64,000 nt of DNA from the NCBI GenBank assembly GCA_965649825.1, contig OZ287694.1:2170001-2234000 (forward strand), given 5' to 3'. The position numbers and the translations under genes were made by a program. Position 1 is the first letter of the stretch, and each line of letters starts with the position of its first letter. Positions 48,489 through 61,033 of the stretch are shown here, piece by piece. Origin of the DNA: Penicillus capitatus (lineage: Eukaryota > Chlorophyta). The notes beneath the pieces were generated by a model, which made no database searches, had not been told where the DNA came from, and saw nothing but the letters and a program-made list of their open reading frames with translations.

Positions 48489-50438
48489 GTGCTGTCGACG
48501 GAGCAGTATCGTATCGGACGGCGCTGTGTCCTTAGGCGACGTGTCAAACGGAAGATCTTCCTCTGGACATCCGTCGGCATCTTGGCATGGACTTTCGCCC
48601 TGAGCACCGTCTTCCCTCTCACAGCCGGCACGCCAGCACAGAAAGTCGCCTCATGCCATCGCCCCTGCTGTTTTAGGCAAGACGTGGCTGACGCGTAAGC
48701 TCCTGACATCATCTGAATGCTCTTCTTCCCCCGAATGGATCGAGAAAGGTGACGTGACGTCCACACATGCATCCATGCGTGCTCAGCCGTCTTCTCTTGA
48801 TGTGACAGGTGGAATCGCATTGCTCTTCGTTGGAGTGCTCTATCTCTTCTTGGGCATTGCCATCGTCTGCGATGAGTACTTCGTGGAGTCCCTCGATCTG
48901 ATTTCGAAAAGACTGGGACTGTCCAGCGACGTGGCGGGGGCGACGTTCATGGCAGCCGGCTCCTCTGCGCCGGAGCTCTTTTCGGCATTCGTGGCCATCA
49001 CCAATGACGCCGCCGCGAACGACATTGGCGTGGGGACCATTGTCGGATCGGCCGTGTTCAACATCCTCGTTATCATCGGCGTGACAGCCCTGTTCTCGGG
49101 ACAGACACTGACTCTCGATTATCGACCTCTGGTGCGGGACGCCATCTTCTACGCGGCGGCGATCGGGGGTGTGATCGCCATTTTTCAAGACGGCAAAGTC
49201 CACTGGTCGACATGACGCGACCTGCCGCGGCATCTGCCGAATGGATTGCGATCTAGGTGGGAAGGACTGATATCGGTGCTGCTGTACGGGGTTTACATCG
49301 TGACGATGAAATACAACTCGAGGCTCATGGAGTGCCTCCCGGCGAGACTGGACAACAAGTGTGACCCCTCTGCACGTTCTTCGTTTCTCCTATGCTGTTC
49401 GCTCAGCAGGGTGGGGGCGGCCCAAATTCCCAGTTCGGATCAGGTGTGGTCACTCTCCTCGCTCGCTTTTTCTCCAAACCCGTGTTTTACAGAGCTCGAC
49501 GAGTCGACAGGTCTCGCCAAGGCGTCAGAGTGCCGATGTCCTGTTTTCCTGCCGCGTTACGCCGATGGCTCAGAGATGTGTCTTCTGTGCTGTGTAGAAA
49601 ACGGAAAGAGCGTCTCCGAGGAACGGCCAGCACAGCATAGATGTGCCAGATTCTTCAGACGCCGGACCTGGTATAGAAATGACGAGACTGAGTCCACAAG
49701 CGGGACACGCAGACGACGAACCCCTGAAGGACAGCGACGAAGACGCGTCCGTTTTCTCACCGCCAAGGGGCGGCTTCGAAAGAATACTGTGGGCGGTGTC
49801 TCTCATATGGCACGCACTCTTCTTCATCACCATTCCAGACTGCAAGAAAGTGAGAGATCACACCTTCGCGGAAAGCCGCCGAGAAGCTGTCTGTGTACGT
49901 CGAACAGGATGGATCTCAGAAGTGGTACATGCTGACGTTCCTAACATCCATCGCATGGATCGGCGTGATCTCGTGGTTCATGGTGGAGTGGACGGCCGAC
50001 ATCGGCTGCGTCCTCGGCATTCCTTCGGCCATCATGGGCGTGACGGTCCTCGCTGCTGGCACCTCCATCCCCGACGCACTGTCGTCCATCGTCGTCGCAA
50101 GACAGGGCGACGGAGACATGGCTGTTGCCAATGCCGTCGGCAGCAACGTATTCGACATCTGGTTGGGACTGGGACTGCCCTGGCTCCTGGTCATTCCTTT
50201 CAAGGAGGACGGCAGCGATGGGTATGGCAAGTACATCACCGTCGAGAACGACGAGCTGCTGCCCAATGTGCTCATACTCTTCGGCGTCCTCGTCTTCTAT
50301 CTGGTGTCGGTCTTCCTCACCAACTGGAGGCTCTTCCCCGTGGAAGGCTATCTTTTCATCGGGATCTACATTCTGTATGCCGTCTACAACGTCGTCGCCG
50401 TGTGGCTCTTCGACATCTACAACTCGGACGATGATTGA
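48489..50438 (+). CDS. NCKX: K+-dependent Na+/Ca2+ exchanger, NCKX/SLC24-like (right copy)
   Basis: Mirror of 38406-40356. A 2-nt size difference near 49890 (CTGTCTGTGT against GTCCTGTGC) looked at first like a frameshift, but it lies inside an intron (GTGAGAGATC...GAACAG) and leaves KK|DGSQKWYML intact. Both alpha repeats are unchanged. Confidence 0.88.
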
Positions 50439-50657
50439 CCGTTGCCCAATGCCAAGACCTCGAAAAGCGTCTTTGTCGCCCCGTTTTGAATCTTTTGTCC
50501 TCAAGCGCATGATGGATGGACACTCAAGACAGTAGTTTCGGTAAACTCACATAGTCTCACTGTGCGCATCGTCCGTGTAGCCTCGTGCGAGCAATAAAAG
50601 CGAGGCATAGAAAGAACAAGGACCAATGTCAATGCAAATGTGGTATAATCGCTTTGC

Positions 50658-51573
50658 TTATGAGGTGTCTTCCTTCTCTTTGTTGGCCGCCTCGAGCAAA
50701 GGCATGAGTTCATCTGCCTCGTAAACCTTGTAGACGATCTGGAGACATGAGCGCCGTCATTTTCGGAGAAAGTGCGAGACTGCGCGTGACCTTGCCGGTA
50801 TCGTCGTTGCGAGCCAGCGTGCACATCTCCACTTTCTCGGGCGACAGAGATGAGTCCATGCTCTTGCTGAGGACACGAATGGCCAGAGCGACGGCCTCGT
50901 CCAGCGTCATCTTGTCCCTGTAGTCCTGTTTCAGGATGTTCGTCGCGGCCTGGTGATTGGCGCCGATGGCCGTCGCCTTCCACCCACTGTAGTTTCCCGA
51001 AGGGTCGCTGACATACATCTGATACCCGTACACATCATCCCTCGCACACCACACGTCACATCGCACAGCCATGTGTTCAGAGGAGAGTACCAGCCGGCGT
51101 AGAGGATGGAAACGCCAAAGGGACGCTGTCCGCCGAATTGCGTGTAGGCCTGTTTGGTGTCGCAGATGGTTCGGACGAGCTGTTCGATCGGCATCGGCTC
51201 CTGGTAGGCGTAGAGGTAGCGCTGTGCGGCGATGCGGCATTGGTTGGTGATGATGTTGGCATCGGCCGTGATCCCGGCCACCGCACAGGCGATGTGGTCG
51301 TCCAACTGATACATCTTCTCGCGCCGAACCCCGACCGCCGTCGTGTCGAGCAGCTAGCTCCAGAGGTCACACAAATTCTGAGGTGTGAGACGCGGGCGGC
51401 GTTTCGACCTTGGACGAGATTTTCTTCTCCGAAGCGAGGACGATGCCGTTCGTCGCGAGGACGCCGATCGCGGCGCCGGCATTGGATATGGCCTCCATGG
51501 CGTACTCGACCTGGTAGAGACGCCCCTCCGGGCTGAAGATCGTCGTGCGTGAGTCGTAGCGGCGCGCAGCCAT
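50658..51573 (-). CDS. PSMA4: 20S proteasome subunit alpha type 4 (right copy)
   Basis: Mirror of 37271-38186. In the 263-bp second exon I found no difference from the left copy, and one substitution in the intron after it. The frame is intact. Confidence 0.96.
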
Positions 51574-51632
51574 GGTCGCTCGAAGCCGTCTGCCTTACGT
51601 CTCTGTCGTACAACACAAAGCCTCGTGCCGCC
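51574..51632. promoter_or_regulatory. Shared bidirectional promoter, EBP2/PSMA4 (right)
   Basis: Mirror of 37212-37270. Confidence 0.6.
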
Positions 51633-52544
51633 ATGGCGACGTACCTCGACTCGAGCGACGAAGAGGACGCGGTTTTCGAGATCGTACGCCCGATGCCAAA
51701 ACAACGCATCGTCGAGTGGCCCGGTGCAGGAGAGGGAAGCGACTAACGCGCCCGAGGCGTTCGTCAACGACGCTGAAGGACTGGAGGAGAAATTGGCGGA
51801 GTTTGCATGGACAAGCGACGGTGGGTTCGGGGCGACGCTGGAGGTGACGAGCGCGGAGCCGGTCGACGTGCAGGACGTCGACGACGACCTCCGACGCGAA
51901 CTGCGTTTCTATCAGCAAGTGTGACTGACGCTTTCGCCTCCCTCCCGTCTTCTCACTCTTTTGCATCGCAGGCGTTGTCCGCCGCTAAGTGCGGGATTAA
52001 CGAGCTGGAGCGCGAAGGCGTGGCGTGGCTGCGCCCGGAAGACTACTACGCCGAGATGGTCAAGAGTGATCGGCACATGGCTCGGATCAAAGATCAGCTG
52101 CAGTACGAACAGAAACGCATTGCCCTGGCCGATCAGCGACGAAAGGCGCGCGATGCTCGACGCTTCGCCAAGCAGGTCCAGGCGGCTAAGCAGCGTGAGA
52201 AGCAGACGACCAAGAAGGAGAAAACGCGCCGAGTGGAGCAGCTGCGCACGCAACGCCAGCGCATGGGCTTCGGACAGGAGTTCGACTGGGATCACGCACT
52301 GGATGAAGTGCACCGTGCCGAAGCGACGCCGAGACGGAAGAAGGCGAAGACGCTGCCCGCGGTGAAGTCGCGAAAGCGCATGTACAAGGATGCCAAGTAC
52401 GGACGGAGCGGTGGATTCGGTCCGGCCCGCAGAGGGAAGGGCAACACCGCCGAGAGTTCCGGCGACATGCGGGCGTTTTCGAGTGGTCGTGTGGGCAAGA
52501 GACGTCGCATGGCCCAGAAGGCCAGACACAAGTCACATCTGTAA
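51633..52544 (+). CDS. EBP2: EBP2-like rRNA-processing protein (right copy)
   Basis: Mirror of 36299-37211; same exons, open frame. Differences include T for P (EREATNAPEAF) and S for A near ALSAAKCGIN. Its stop is followed after 34 bp by the start of the helicase-like gene on the same strand. Confidence 0.92.
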
Positions 52545-52578
52545 TCACGCCCTCCGCCTGTCGCTGTCATTCGTCCCC

Positions 52579-54731
52579 ATGGCGTCGCTGCCGAATCGTC
52601 AAGCAGTTGACAAGCGATGGCTGACGCCGGCCGAGTTCGAGGCGCTGTTGATGTCCGGCGCCGAGACGCTCTGTCCGTCGACCGACTGGGAGGACGACGC
52701 GCCGCGGGGTCCCGTCTATGCTTATCGCTCGACGGGGCAGGACGTCAACGAGAAGCTGGTGATTGTGACGGATATGCTGCACCGCCTTCGTGAGTGGAAT
52801 CGCGAGAGATGCGGGCTCGTCTTCGTCGAGCAGACGCAGCCCGACGGCGTGCCGGCGCTGCGAAGCGTACTGGTCGACCCGACGGTACGAGGGCAGTATC
52901 TCGGGCCGTCTGCCTGGCTGCCGCCTGTGGTCGACGTCGGGGCGCGTATCTGTCAAAACAGAACAAACGTCACGCGCCAGCTCGGTCGCAGCGCCGTCGC
53001 CAAGGTACAGAGATGTCACACATTAAATGATGTGACGTGAGGACATGTGCTTGGGCTAGTACTACATTGCACGCACGAGGAAAATTGTCCCGGTGACGAC
53101 GGCCAGGTCGTCCTTTGCCATCACGCGCGTCCAGCAGCTGGGATCTGACATCGTCTTCGACATGAAGCCGTCGTCCACGCCTCCTCCCTGCGACCATGTG
53201 GTGCAGATCCGCGGCGTTCACGACGAGATCGACGGTCATGTCGTCGTCCGGCGCTCTACCGAGAACGGGTTCTGCACTGCCGCGCCCCGAACACTCAACG
53301 TCAAAGGTGCTCGCCCTCATTCTGGCCGATTTCTCACCCCCTTTGCAGGTCTGATTTATTCAAGGAGCGAGACGAGCGCAACCGGTGCCGAGGGGTCCAC
53401 CGTCTTCTGTGTGGATCGATCACGTGCGGTGTATCAAGTGCGTTTCCACGAGATCGCAGACCTGCCGCCGCCACGATCGTTTCATGCGGCGTCTCGCTCT
53501 TCGAGGAACAGCTCTGGCAGCTCCGTGCCGTCGTTCAGGCAGCGTCCCGCCCATCCAGTGCTCCCTCCAAATCTGCACGAGGCTCGGCGTGCGGGACTCG
53601 AACCATCAGGCACCGCGTTTCGTCCTTTGCCTCAGTCGGTGCCGAAGAAGACAGCGCCGGCGAATCCGTTCTTCGAGATGCGCAAGAGAGATGCTGCAAA
53701 GCTGTCGTGCGAAGAAAGCGAGCGGAAGAAGGTCATTTCTGTGCTCTTCTCTGCAGAAAACGCCGAGAGTTCGTTGAGACGGGTGGTCGAGAGATTCGGC
53801 CTCCAGAAAGTGAAAGATGCATTTCGTGCGGCTTCGCTACCGCCTCCCTCGCCTCCTGGGCAGCTTCTGCGCGATCTGCAGCAGCGGCGTTCCCTCATCG
53901 AGACGCCACATCAGGAGACCATCCTCGAAAAGATCACAAACGGCGAGAACTGGCTGTTTCGACTGCCGAGGACAGAGAAGGTCGCCACCTACTTCGAGAT
54001 GATCAAGTCTGCGCGACACTGTTTCTCACTCTTTTATCCACAATGCATCGATTTCCAGGTTGCTCCTGGATGTTGAGCCGACAACGGCCGTGATCGTGAC
54101 CTCGACCAGAGAGAAGGCCACGGAACTCGTCACCGTGCTCGAAATCGTCCAGGGTCGTTTCAATCTGGACCGTTTGAGGGCAGAACTGCTCGTGGGCAAA
54201 GGGGGATCGCAGGAGAAGCGCAGCCGTGGCGCGTCCATCCCTCTCAGAGCAAACGTCGTCATCGCCACTCCCGGCATGATCGAGAGCATGTTGCACAGAG
54301 GCGAACTGGACCTCGCACAATTTCGCCTGATGGTCTCTCCGTGAAGTGCGAGATCTAGACGGAGACGGTCTTCTCTAGATCTGGGATGATTGCGAGAAGG
54401 CAAAGGGTAACTTCGCGGGGAGTGCCATCATTCAACGCTACCGACAGCTGCCGCCCGACGCCCAGACTTCGCTCAAGGCAGAGTCTCACGCATTCTTCTC
54501 TCTTCTGTCTCATCGTGGCTCTGCAGATCTACGCCTTCACGTCGCACTTCCATGTCGCTGTCCGATCATCTCGCTCCTCGTGCCCTGTTCTCATTCTGTG
54601 CCCTTTAGGGAGGAAACGTGGTGCATCTCTCCGAGCTCTGTGCCAACCTCTGCATTTCATTGCCTAACCATTACGTTGTTGATCGTCAGGGGAAGCTGCT
54701 GACCTGTCTCCCAAGCGAAGTGCGCCTGTGA
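52579..54731 (+). CDS. Dicer-type helicase-like protein, degenerate (right copy)
   Basis: Mirror of 34110-36264 with the same truncation and the same missing Walker A lysine, so the degeneration predates the duplication. About eight amino-acid differences were seen over 330 residues (for example K/T, V/A, S/A, Q/K), more than in the neighbouring genes, which fits weaker constraint. Start ATG 52579 lies 34 bp after the EBP2 stop. Confidence 0.6.
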
Positions 54732-54842
54732 AGTGCCGTCATTGTCGATTCGTACAATGAATGATGTGAACAGTCACATCGTCGCCGGATATTCTCGTTG
54801 CCACGTTCGAGCGACCCGCGTCGCCAGCGCGTCGTTCTCGTA

Positions 54843-56315
54843 ATGGAGGCGTTTCAGGACGTCGACGACACCCTACTCGACTTTGGCTTCAATCAAGATG
54901 CCTCGTGCTTCGCCTGCGGCACGAGCAGCGGATTCCGAATCTTCTCCTGCGAACCTTTCAAGAGACTGGTGCTGCGCGGCTGTGGCTTTGGAGGACACGT
55001 CACATCATGATGTGTAGTTTCGTCGCGACTTTGAGACGGGCGGCGTCGGCCTCGTCCAGATGCTGTTTCGCTGCAACATCCTTGCACTCTCGGGAGGGGG
55101 CGTGACGCCTCGTTTTCCGCCCACGAACGTACCAACATCCAGTTTCTCGCTCCTTCTCACTCTCTGATGCGACAGGTGATGATTTGGGATGACGACCAGA
55201 GGAAGTGCATTGCGGAATTGAGCTTCAGAACCCAGGTGCGTCGGAGTGCACTCCCAGTGCTGCGAGTGATCCCAGCGGGATGTGACGTCTGAAGGTGCGC
55301 TCCGTGCGACTACGCCGAGATCGAATCGTCGTCTGTCAAGAGTCCAAAGTCTCTGTCTACAACTTCGCCGATCTGAATCTTCTGCACACCATCGAGACCG
55401 CACCCAACAGCCGAGGTCACACGCTCTCGCTCGTGCCAGCACCGTCACTCTTCCCCAGGTCTCGTCGCCTTGTCGTGTCACCCAGATGCCACCGTCCTGG
55501 CCTGTCCCGGTCTTCAATCCGGAAAAGTGACCAAGACGTTGGAAAAGCGCCAGGAAAGATGAGATCGTGTGCAGGTGCGCGTGGAGCTGTACGATCGGGC
55601 GGCAACGCGGTTCATCAGTGCGCACGATTCGGCGGTCTCCTGTCTGGAGCTCTCGTTGGACGGACGCATCCTGGCCACCGCTTCCGAGCGGGGAACGCTG
55701 ATTCGCGTGTGGAACACCTCGACGACGAACATTCTCCAAGAAGTCCGTCGTGGGCTGGACACCGCCGTCATCTTCAGCATCGCCATCTCGAGGAGCTGCG
55801 ACTACCTGGCCGTCTCCAGCGACAAAGGCACAGCGTCGCATGCGTTGCCTCCGATCTCACTCTCATGTCACACCCAGGGACGGTGCACATCTTCCCGCTG
55901 CGCTGTTTCACGACGTCCCATCAGCGGAGCGACGAGGAAGAGGCGCCCAACAATCACGCCGTCACGCAGACGATGTCCTCGATGCTGTCGTATGTCCGAG
56001 TGAGGAAGCTGTCCATAAGCGATCGCGCGTGATGCGACGTTGCCGTTGCAGGGAATCGTCCCTCTGCCAAACTACTTCCAATCGGAGTGGTCTCTCGCCC
56101 AGTTTCGCGTCCCGGAGGACTGCTGGTCGGTCGTTGCCTTTGGCCAGTCTCCCAACTCTGTCTACGTCCTCAACCAGAAGGGCTCTTTCTATCAAGTCGA
56201 GTTCGACCCCGTCAAAGGTACGACGGTCACACTTCTCACTCTTTTCATCGCACGACGCTTTACAGGAGGTCCGTGTACTCAGAAGCGTTATCTTAACTTC
56301 CTAGAAATGGAGTAG
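54843..56315 (+). CDS. ATG18: ATG18/WIPI-type PROPPIN (right copy)
   Basis: Mirror of 32526-33999, open in all exons. Changes include S for G in [12 protein letters not shown] for A in WNTSTTNIL, and several intron differences. The first intron (GTGCTGCGCG...ATGTGTAG) contains ACGTCACATC next to an inverted partial copy. Confidence 0.93.
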
Positions 56316-56468
56316 CCGCACGGAATGACTTGCGTTCCGACATTCCGTGCTTCTCTCTCTTCGACAGTCACGTCGCTGTCACTTATTCTTGTGCATTCTC
56401 GGTCTCTGTCGTGTAGCTGCTTGCTCTCTGTGGTTGTATGTACGCTTGTTTGTTTAATATTACCCGTG

Positions 56469-57680
56469 TTAGATCTTCGTCTTCTGGAGGCCGTCGGACA
56501 GATGGAGCTTCTCCATGTTCAGCCCCGTCGCCTCGCAAACCTGGTCCGCGTAGTTGCTCATTTGATGCGTGATGAGACAGGCATCGATCGGACTCGGTTC
56601 CACCAGTTGCTTGAAGAGATTGGGATCCTCTTCCGGAAGCGGATCCTCGCCCGCAGCCCGTCGCTGTGCATTCTCCGCGCGTCTCTGCTGAAGCCACTGC
56701 TGATACTGCTGCTGCTGTTTGACCACGCTCTTGTGATAGGCGGTCATCTACAGACAGGACCCGGATCCCACACTCCGGCCGTCCGATCGGCAGAAGGCAC
56801 CTTTTTCTGCTCCTGCATGAGGTCGTCGACGCATTCGCCGAGGAACGACAGCGACTGGTCGATGAAGTGCGTGACATCCAGGTTGAGGCGATTGAGGTCA
56901 TCGCGCTTCATGGCCCCCGAGCGATCGAGGCCCAGCATGAACGACTGGACGAGGGTGGAGTTCTGAACGCAGATGGGAATCTCGACGAAGATCGAGTTCC
57001 ACGTCAGTCCTTGCATCTTCAGCTTCTCGGCCGTCAGATGCTCCGTCGACGTGTACATCTCAATGAAGGCCTCGCGCAGTCGAATGGCCCTCAGTCCTGT
57101 CACACAAATGAGATAGATCCATGTGATCGACCGTGGGTGCGCCACTGGGTACCCAGCTGTCCAGATCTGGCGGCCTGTGGATCGTAGACGACGCAGACGC
57201 AGCGACGGATGGATTCGTGGTAGTTGACGAAGGTGTCCAGCAGCTCGATGGTCTCAAAGGAGCCGAAGTTCGTGGACTGGTACCTAACAGGCAGACAGGC
57301 GAAGGTGATGGATCCGCAGGCAGCTTCGCATCGGCTACCATCCGACGGTGTTGTTGTCCACGTTCACCTCCCGCAGACAACGCATCATCTCGAGCTGGTA
57401 ATTGGCCGTTTCCGGCGCGCCGCTCTCATCCTCCGCCCCAATGCTCTGCGGAAACGACGGTCGGGCAGTGGGCTGGCTTGGACTGGTGTACGGGAAAGGG
57501 AAAGCAGTCGGTGACTTCGAGCGTCGTGCCCACGTCGAGACCGAGAAGCTGTCCGGTGACGAGACTGGGCAGACTGTCGTTGCAGTGCTTCTGAATCTTG
57601 ACCGCGGCGAGGCCCGTCAGCTGAACGGACTTCAGCTCCTTGGGCGTGTTGTCGCGCTTGGCCGCCGCTGCGAAGTTCAT
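56469..57680 (-). CDS. EIF3H: Translation initiation factor eIF3 subunit H (right copy)
   Basis: Mirror of 31161-32372 with the same exon layout and an open frame. Differences seen are few: T to A in the Gln-rich region (RRAAGED), N to S (YHKSVV), and changes inside the first intron. Both copies look functional. Confidence 0.93.
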
Positions 57681-58098
57681 GGCGCAGGAGAGCGATGTCA
57701 GATGTCCACGTCACATCATCTAGCTGCACGACAGACATCGTGGACCGACCTCTCGTGATGTGCCCCTTAGGCTACACGATGTGACGTCAATGTCTCTGAA
57801 GGATGCAGGCAACGACGGTGTATTCATCAAGATGGCAACACGTGGCAACACAATTGTTCAAGAACACGTTCATTTCACAAGATTCGGAAACTGAGTTCAT
57901 CTTAAATTGCTCAACCTATGAGCCAGAAGCGCGTGAGCTTGGATCCTGTCTGAAAATCGCTCCCTTTGTCATCCCACCCTCTATCATACGTTACGACAAC
58001 TGATAATGTCATTCTAGTCACTAACGGCGTTTTAGCTGACGTGCCAAGTAACAAAGATGAAATGAACTAAGAAATGCGACCAGTGTGTGGAGATCATC
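57681..58098. other. Intergenic stretch, right arm
   Basis: Mirror of 30742-31160, with a few substitutions; no gene seen. Confidence 0.5.
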
Positions 58099-58832
58099 TC
58101 ATGGGCTCATCGGCACGTTGTTTCGGATATTCGCTAGGACAGTATTGACCTCCTCTGCGATCCATTGCTGCTCCGCGTTGGAAAGACTTGGGAAAACCAG
58201 GTGTGTCTTGGGGCTTTCGTCCAGGAGCAGGACGCTCAGCTTTGAACAACCGGTCCATTTGTCATCCACCTGCGATCAGCAAACGGTGGTTTCTGTTTAG
58301 AGAGAGATCTTCTCCACTCACCCCTGCTCTCTGGAGGTATTTCGTCTTGCCTTTCACCTGCGTCCTCAAGCGTCTGTCGATGGCAGAAGCTCGCCACCCA
58401 GTCTCTGGATCATCGACCTCCGACGGGCGGCGATCCGGCAGTCCCATTGTCCTTCTGATCTCGAAATCGGTATACGTGACCCTCAGGTACTGGCGGCCAA
58501 AGAGTACCAAGCAGAAGACAAAGGGCATGGCGATAACGATCGCCAAGGGAAGCACTAAAATGAAGATGCGGCAGTGATCCCCTAGAAGCAGGCATCAAGG
58601 TCACTCCATCAGGAAAGTGTGTACCTTGATCGATGATGTGTGAGATGACGAGGTATGACCCGTGGCAGACGACTCCGAGAGATGCCAGGAAGATGGTGCT
58701 AAACGCAATGAGCATAATTATCCACCATTTACCTGACAAACACCGGTCACAACATCGAAAAAGAGTGAGATAACGGACTCATGAACGGCCACTGTGGTGG
58801 AATCTCGACTTCAAGAAAGCATGCTCCGTATC
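58099..58832 (-). CDS. Two-TM membrane protein, unrecognised family (right copy)
   Basis: Mirror copy of the protein at 30007-30741, with a few substitutions (for example CHGS for CYAS in the first helix). Upstream on this side, beyond the duplication boundary, a minus-strand frame at about 59150-59050 (EYGDIELLRPDWFETEEG, then DDKCFHVIT) is coding-like and ends at a GTAAAA donor exactly at the boundary, so this copy probably keeps its 5' exons and is the more complete one. Confidence 0.55.
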
Positions 58833-59043
58833 TTTTGAGCGACAGGCGGGATTCGCCGGGTCCGGGCTTCACGTCGGCCGCGATTCCGCGTCTGCGTCGG
58901 AGACCTGAGCGTGGAATTCGGGAGTCGGCTTACCGAGATGGATGAACGGTCGTTCTGCAGCAGGTCGTGCGCAGCGAACAGATGCGCCGTCGCTATCAAG
59001 CAGCCCCGTCGATATCAAGAGGCCAGAGAGTGAAGTTTTACGG

Positions 59044-59862
59044 TGATGACGTGGAAGCATTTGTCGTCTCCCTCCTCTGTCTCGAACCAGTCCGGTCGCA
59101 GAAGCTCGATATCGCCGTACTCCGCCAACAGCCTCTGCGAAAACAGCGGTGTTCACAGAAGGCGCAAGGCGGTTGGCCGGAATCACCGTCTTCTTATTCT
59201 CGTAAGCGTCGGGGTCGTACGGAGGCAGCGTGTCCTTCAGAGAGAAACAGTCGAAAACGATTTCGCTTCCGTCGCAGATGCGTATACACTAAAAACGCGG
59301 CAAAAGCGCCTCGATTTAGCTTCGCGTCAGAAGACGGTACATGGAAGTACGCGGCATATCGTTGTGTTCTTCGGACTCAGGAGGCTCTCTTCGACGCGGT
59401 ATCGGCCAGAAACGACGTCTCCGACGCGGTATGCGAGCTCAACATTGCCTATGGACAGAGAGGAACAGGGCGACTGTTAAAAAGGCAACGGGTCTGCCGA
59501 ATCGCGCAAGCTGTACAATGCACCTGCCGTGTCCATTTTGAGATAGCAGCTCGGGCTCTAGAGGTTTTGACGGCAGAATATCGAATTTCGCTCTTCAAAG
59601 AGCTCGCCTTGTGCAGGGGGGACAAATGGCGACGGTCTGCACGGATTTAACGACAAAATGCATCGTAGCTTCTCATCGTTTCCGCGCCGCCAATGAACAT
59701 CATTCTTTGGAGAACTGGACGGAACATGGCACACTCAACGAGCCATTGCTGCCGAACGCGTTTTGAGGCGTAGGAAGCGGAGAAGCTTCATGGAGCAAGA
59801 GGCAAGCCGCCGTTCACGCTTTTCTTCAGTAAGGAGAATCGCGGAGAGCGACTCCGCGCTCG
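59044..59862. other. Unique sequence beyond the right arm
   Basis: The first 150 bp probably hold a minus-strand exon of the two-TM gene (see 58099-58832). In the rest, plus-strand frames are open to 59650 but resemble nothing I know; no exon can be supported. Confidence 0.35.
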
Positions 59863-59880
59863 ATGCCAACCGTCACATCA

Positions 59881-60380
59881 GCAACCGGTATTCGTCGTAT
59901 TTCCTCGGCTCATAGGCAACGGCGGAGCCGCTTCTCGGCAGATTGTGTCAGGAATGGTTGGCACACGTCGACGTGGCAACGCGTGTTCGGGCGTGGACGT
60001 GAAGACAGAAAGCAACTCAAAGCCAGGAGGAGACTCAGCGTCGAGGAGCAGTTTCATCGCGACAACGAGAAGCTGAATGCAGAGATACAAGAGCGTCGCG
60101 TTCTGACGTCCAGGGAATCCTTGAGCAAGCTTAAGCACCTTACATGGTAAGGATCCTCATGTGGAGATACATGAAGCGGTGGCGTCTCGCCGAGAAGACA
60201 CGACTGAAGGAGAGGCGCTCGAGAAACGCTTCGCCGTCTCTCAAGGCATGGCGCTCTGCGTCTGTGGATGTCTCGAAGGCGTCCGTCGATCAACGAATCA
60301 CGCAACTGCTTAGAGACATCGCCGTGGAGTTCGTTCAGAGCTACGCGCCTTCGGCGTCAGGATCGTCCTGCTCTATGTGA
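59881..60380 (+). CDS. Possible exons of an unrecognised coiled-coil protein
   Basis: CGTCACATCAG before 59881 looks like an intron acceptor. A helical, charged segment follows (RKQLKARRRLSVEEQFHRDN, then NEKLNAEIQERR), ending at a GTAAGG donor near 60147. A second exon after ...TCTCGAAG (about 60270) reads ASVDQRITQLLRDIAVEFVQ and stops at 60378-60380. The start is not placed. Function unknown. Confidence 0.35.
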
Positions 60381-60537
60381 GCTTCCGTGTCATTACAACC
60401 CTGTGGTTGACAAAACGCTCAAGCACGTGTCGTGACGGATGTCTCTGGAAAGACGAGCATCGCTCTGGTGCGTTTGTCGGCTGGCGACCAGTGTTCCTGT
60501 ACGAGTCTGGTCCACATCGAAGCCAAGGGTCGTGACG

Positions 60538-60880
60538 GTTGAGAGCGAAGTTTTACGTCGTCTGCAGGAGATTGCGAAGCGTCAGGATAAGGAACAGCTG
60601 CTGCCTTCCTTAACACGACTGCAAAGCGCATGGCAAGCACTGCACCAGGCCGAGAGTATCAGAAACGAAGTCATACAGCTGATCAAAGCATATCTGCCGA
60701 AGGAAACGGTTTTTAGACTCAGAGCCAGGCACCGGACAGGAGATCTCTTCAGCCCCAACATAACCGACAGGCATCGAATTCGGGAAGACCAATATCTCCA
60801 TGCCTTGACCTCGCCAAAAACACTTCCCTCGCCCTACCGTCTGTGTGGATGGAATCATTGGGACTCAAACTGTCCACAAG
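60538..60880 (+). CDS. Possible exon, unrecognised helical protein
   Basis: A plus-strand frame with helical character (VESEVLRRLQEIAKRQDKEQ, then LLPSLTRLQSAWQALHQAES and IRNEVIQLIKAYLPKE). It could belong to the preceding gene or to another. No start, stop or splice site is fixed; the frame is open to about 61150 but composition changes after 60880. Confidence 0.25.
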
Positions 60881-61033
60881 AGCTCTGCCATGTTCTCTCA
60901 GAGGATCGAGGAAAGCACACATTTGTGCTTTGTGTAGACACTACCTTACCGAATATCGCAGCGTGTTACACAAACAGTCGTCAACAAGAACCCAATCCAT
61001 ATTGTGCGTGTGCTAAACGGTATATGTTTGTGT

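Larger units (their letters stand above)
44640..59043 (-). repeat. Right arm of the large inverted duplication
   Basis: Reverse complement of 29795-44539. It reaches 67 nt further toward the centre (44640-44706) than the left arm does. The spacer is exactly 100 Ns. Genes are the same set in opposite orientation, with open frames where I compared them. Confidence 0.97.

Noticed and set aside
49860-49920. Frameshift in the right NCKX copy relative to the left
   Set aside because: The length difference is inside an intron; the flanking exons join in the same frame in both copies.
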